Source: Methanosarcinales archaeon
GTDB lineage: Archaea; Halobacteriota; Syntropharchaeia; Alkanophagales; Methanospirareceae
DNA length: 6,714 bases
Assembly (NCBI GenBank): GCA_025464645.1
Contig: JAODGF010000027.1
Span: 1 to 6,714, forward strand
Reading direction: 5' to 3'
The position numbers were made by a program, and so were the translations under genes. Of the stretch, positions 5,610 through 6,714 are shown in pieces. Every line of letters begins with the position of its first letter. Position 1 is the first letter of the stretch. The notes under the pieces are model-generated. The model did not search any database and had not been told where the DNA came from. It worked only from the letters and a program-made list of their open reading frames with translations.

Positions 5610-6149
5610 ATGCTTGTTAAAAAGATAGAAATAGTGCAAATAATGCCTTGTATCGCTGATGCTGCGAAGATAAGAGTGATTGCAAAGGCGGACGGAGAGC
5701 TTGGAGAAGTGTTGCCTTATCTCGACAAGCTTATACCAACTGCACTCCATTCAGAGCGAGGAGGATTCATAACTTACAAACGGGGACTGAGCATCATCAC
5801 TTTGCACGCATCGGGCGAGATAGCAATGACACAGATCCGAGATAACGATGAAGCTATGAAGATACTGAACGAGATAAAAGGAAAAATCAACGATGCATGG
5901 GAGCGAAGAGCGGAGATAGACCTGAGTGAGGTAAAAGAGCGCATTCAATTGAGTCCGCTGGATTTATATACTTATCTTCCAAAGACAAACTGTGGAAAAT
6001 GTGGTGAGAAAACGTGCATGGCGTTCGCTATAAAAGTTCTTAACGAAGGTAAGAAACTCAGCGATTGTACTGTTCTCACGGAGGATAAATACAGAGGCGC
6101 GTGGGATACGCTGGTCTCTCTGCTTGAATCTGCGAGATACGAGGTGTAA
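5610..6149 (+). CDS. Two-domain Fe-S protein: uncharacterised N-terminal domain plus CODH/ACS-gamma-type 4Fe-4S motif
   Basis: This is a soluble protein of 179 residues. The C-terminal part (118-156) reads LYTYLPKTNCGKCGEKTC, then a helix and SDC, giving C-x2-C-x4-C-x16-C (Cys128, 131, 136, 153). It is the 4Fe-4S motif found at the N-terminus of the corrinoid Fe-S (gamma) subunit of CO dehydrogenase/acetyl-CoA synthase and in other anaerobe proteins. The N-terminal 100 residues (KIEIVQIMPCIADAAKIRV onward) form an alpha/beta domain with no assigned function; Cys14 may be conserved. Similar whole proteins seem to occur in anaerobic archaea and bacteria, by recollection only. AAGGAG at 5601-5606 is very close to ATG 5610, and in-frame ATG 5643 is a less likely alternative. 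The gap after uspA is 41 nt. An electron-transfer or cluster-based sensing role is inferred. Confidence 0.82.
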   Translation: MLVKKIEIVQIMPCIADAAKIRVIAKADGELGEVLPYLDKLIPTALHSERGGFITYKRGLSIITLHASGEIAMTQIRDNDEAMKILNEIKGKINDAWERRAEIDLSEVKERIQLSPLDLYTYLPKTNCGKCGEKTCMAFAIKVLNEGKKLSDCTVLTEDKYRGAWDTLVSLLESARYEV

Positions 6150-6183
6150 GATTACCGATGAAAGAGGGAATCGCCGACGAAAA

Positions 6184-6188
6184 GGGAG
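6184..6188 (+). promoter_or_regulatory. Ribosome binding site selecting ATG 6197
   Basis: GGGAG lies 8 nt before ATG 6197. The earlier in-frame ATG 6158 has no such element and would add 13 charged residues ahead of an otherwise normal lysine-then-hydrophobic membrane anchor. Confidence 0.45.
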
Positions 6189-6196
6189 TTGAAAGA

Positions 6197-6714
6197 ATGA
6201 GTAGTAAGAACAAAAAAATCCTTCTGATTGCCATTCCTCTCCTACTGGTAGTAACGACAGCGGCGTTGGTATATTCCTTTTATCATGCGCCGCCGTCACC
6301 GCCGCTTGAAGTGGGTGTAAATGCATCGGAAATCGCTCCAGATGAGCTCATCAGCATGAAGAAAATAGTAGTATCCAGCGGTGTGAATGCATTGCAGCGT
6401 GTAAAACAATCGCATACCGGCAGTATCGAACATGTTAGGGATGTGGCAATCGTGCATTACATGAAAGAAGGAAAATACTTAACGCTGTGGACAACTCTGT
6501 ACCCAAACGAGACGATTGCAAAGAACGAAACCGAGAAGATGGTGGAGGGTATGCGAAAATGGGGTGGCAGTTGGGCATCTAATCTGAAAGAGGTTACAAT
6601 CGCTAATAAACAGGTCTATCAAACTTCCTCAGACAGTGTGCCGCACTACTTCTGGACGGACAAAGAATGGGTGTTTTATATTATTCCACATAACTTCACG
6701 GAAGACGAAGTCGC
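6197..6714 (+). CDS. Membrane-anchored extracytoplasmic protein of unknown function (3' truncated by window)
   Basis: The open frame runs off the right edge; 172 residues are visible. The N-terminus (MSSKNKK) is basic. One hydrophobic helix follows (about 8-28, ILLIAIPLLLVVTTAALVYSF), then a proline-rich linker HAPPSPPLE, so the rest is predicted to lie outside the membrane. No lipobox cysteine is visible, so it is probably an uncleaved anchor or signal sequence. The outer part contains GVNALQRVKQS, HYMKEGKYLTLWTTLYPNET, GMRKWGGSWASNLKEV and HYFWTDKEWVFYIIP. It is rich in Trp and Tyr and has N-x-T/S sites (NAS, NET, NFT) that could be glycosylated in an archaeon. I do not recognise the family. 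It follows the Fe-S gene by 47 nt (8 nt if ATG 6158 is used), so it is probably the next gene of the same operon. Confidence 0.7.
   Translation, partial: MSSKNKKILLIAIPLLLVVTTAALVYSFYHAPPSPPLEVGVNASEIAPDELISMKKIVVSSGVNALQRVKQSHTGSIEHVRDVAIVHYMKEGKYLTLWTTLYPNETIAKNETEKMVEGMRKWGGSWASNLKEVTIANKQVYQTSSDSVPHYFWTDKEWVFYIIPHNFTEDEV

Noticed and set aside
5007..5750. Long minus-strand open frame (247 codons) opposite uspA
   Set aside because: Its translation is Ser/Thr/Phe-rich with no domain, which is the usual shadow of a Glu/Lys-rich gene on the other strand. The + strand uspA has a full family signature.
1..6714. CRISPR arrays, tRNA or rRNA genes, insertion sequences
   Set aside because: No regularly spaced repeats, no tRNA or rRNA hallmarks and no transposase or terminal inverted repeats were seen on either strand.

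Overview
The window looks archaeal and comes from an anaerobe. The promoters are TATA boxes about 25-30 nt upstream of the first codon, strong GGAGG-type ribosome binding sites stand before the operon genes, isoleucine ATA and arginine AGA/AGG codons are common, and one protein carries a CODH/acetyl-CoA synthase gamma-type 4Fe-4S motif. A methanogen-like or ANME-like euryarchaeon would fit, but that placement is inference. All intact genes lie on the + strand.

Layout: (1) 1-383 is the wreck of an old yellow enzyme/2-enoate reductase-type flavoprotein gene, with internal deletions and frameshifts. (2) 405-1628 is an arsenite-efflux operon: TATA box, palindromic operator, a 40-residue Cys4 zinc-ribbon protein too short for routine gene calling, and an ACR3 permease whose start overlaps the small gene's stop (TAATG). 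(3) About 1738-3705 is a second unit: a cysteine-rich ArsR-like winged-helix regulator, an ABC ATPase and an ABC-2 permease, each overlapping the next. (4) 3821 to the window end is a third operon: a thioredoxin/glutaredoxin-like CxxC protein, a TSUP (TauE/SafE) membrane transporter, a UspA protein, a two-part protein ending in a 4Fe-4S motif, and a membrane-anchored protein of unknown function cut by the window edge.

The key observation is that operons 2 and 4 carry almost the same 18-bp palindrome (17 of 18 positions identical, core TTCAA-N6-TTGAA). In both it sits just downstream of the TATA box and abuts or overlaps the first ATG, so bound repressor would block transcription initiation. 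The TCAA-N6-TTGA form resembles operators described for ArsR/SmtB-family repressors. The likely reading is one regulon. Arsenite export by ACR3 would be co-induced with a thiol-redox, sulfur-anion-transport and Fe-S module that may handle sulfur or thiol stress linked to metalloids. The ArsR-like gene lying between the two operons is an obvious candidate repressor, but its own promoter lacks a clear copy of the site. It may instead control only the ABC exporter encoded with it.
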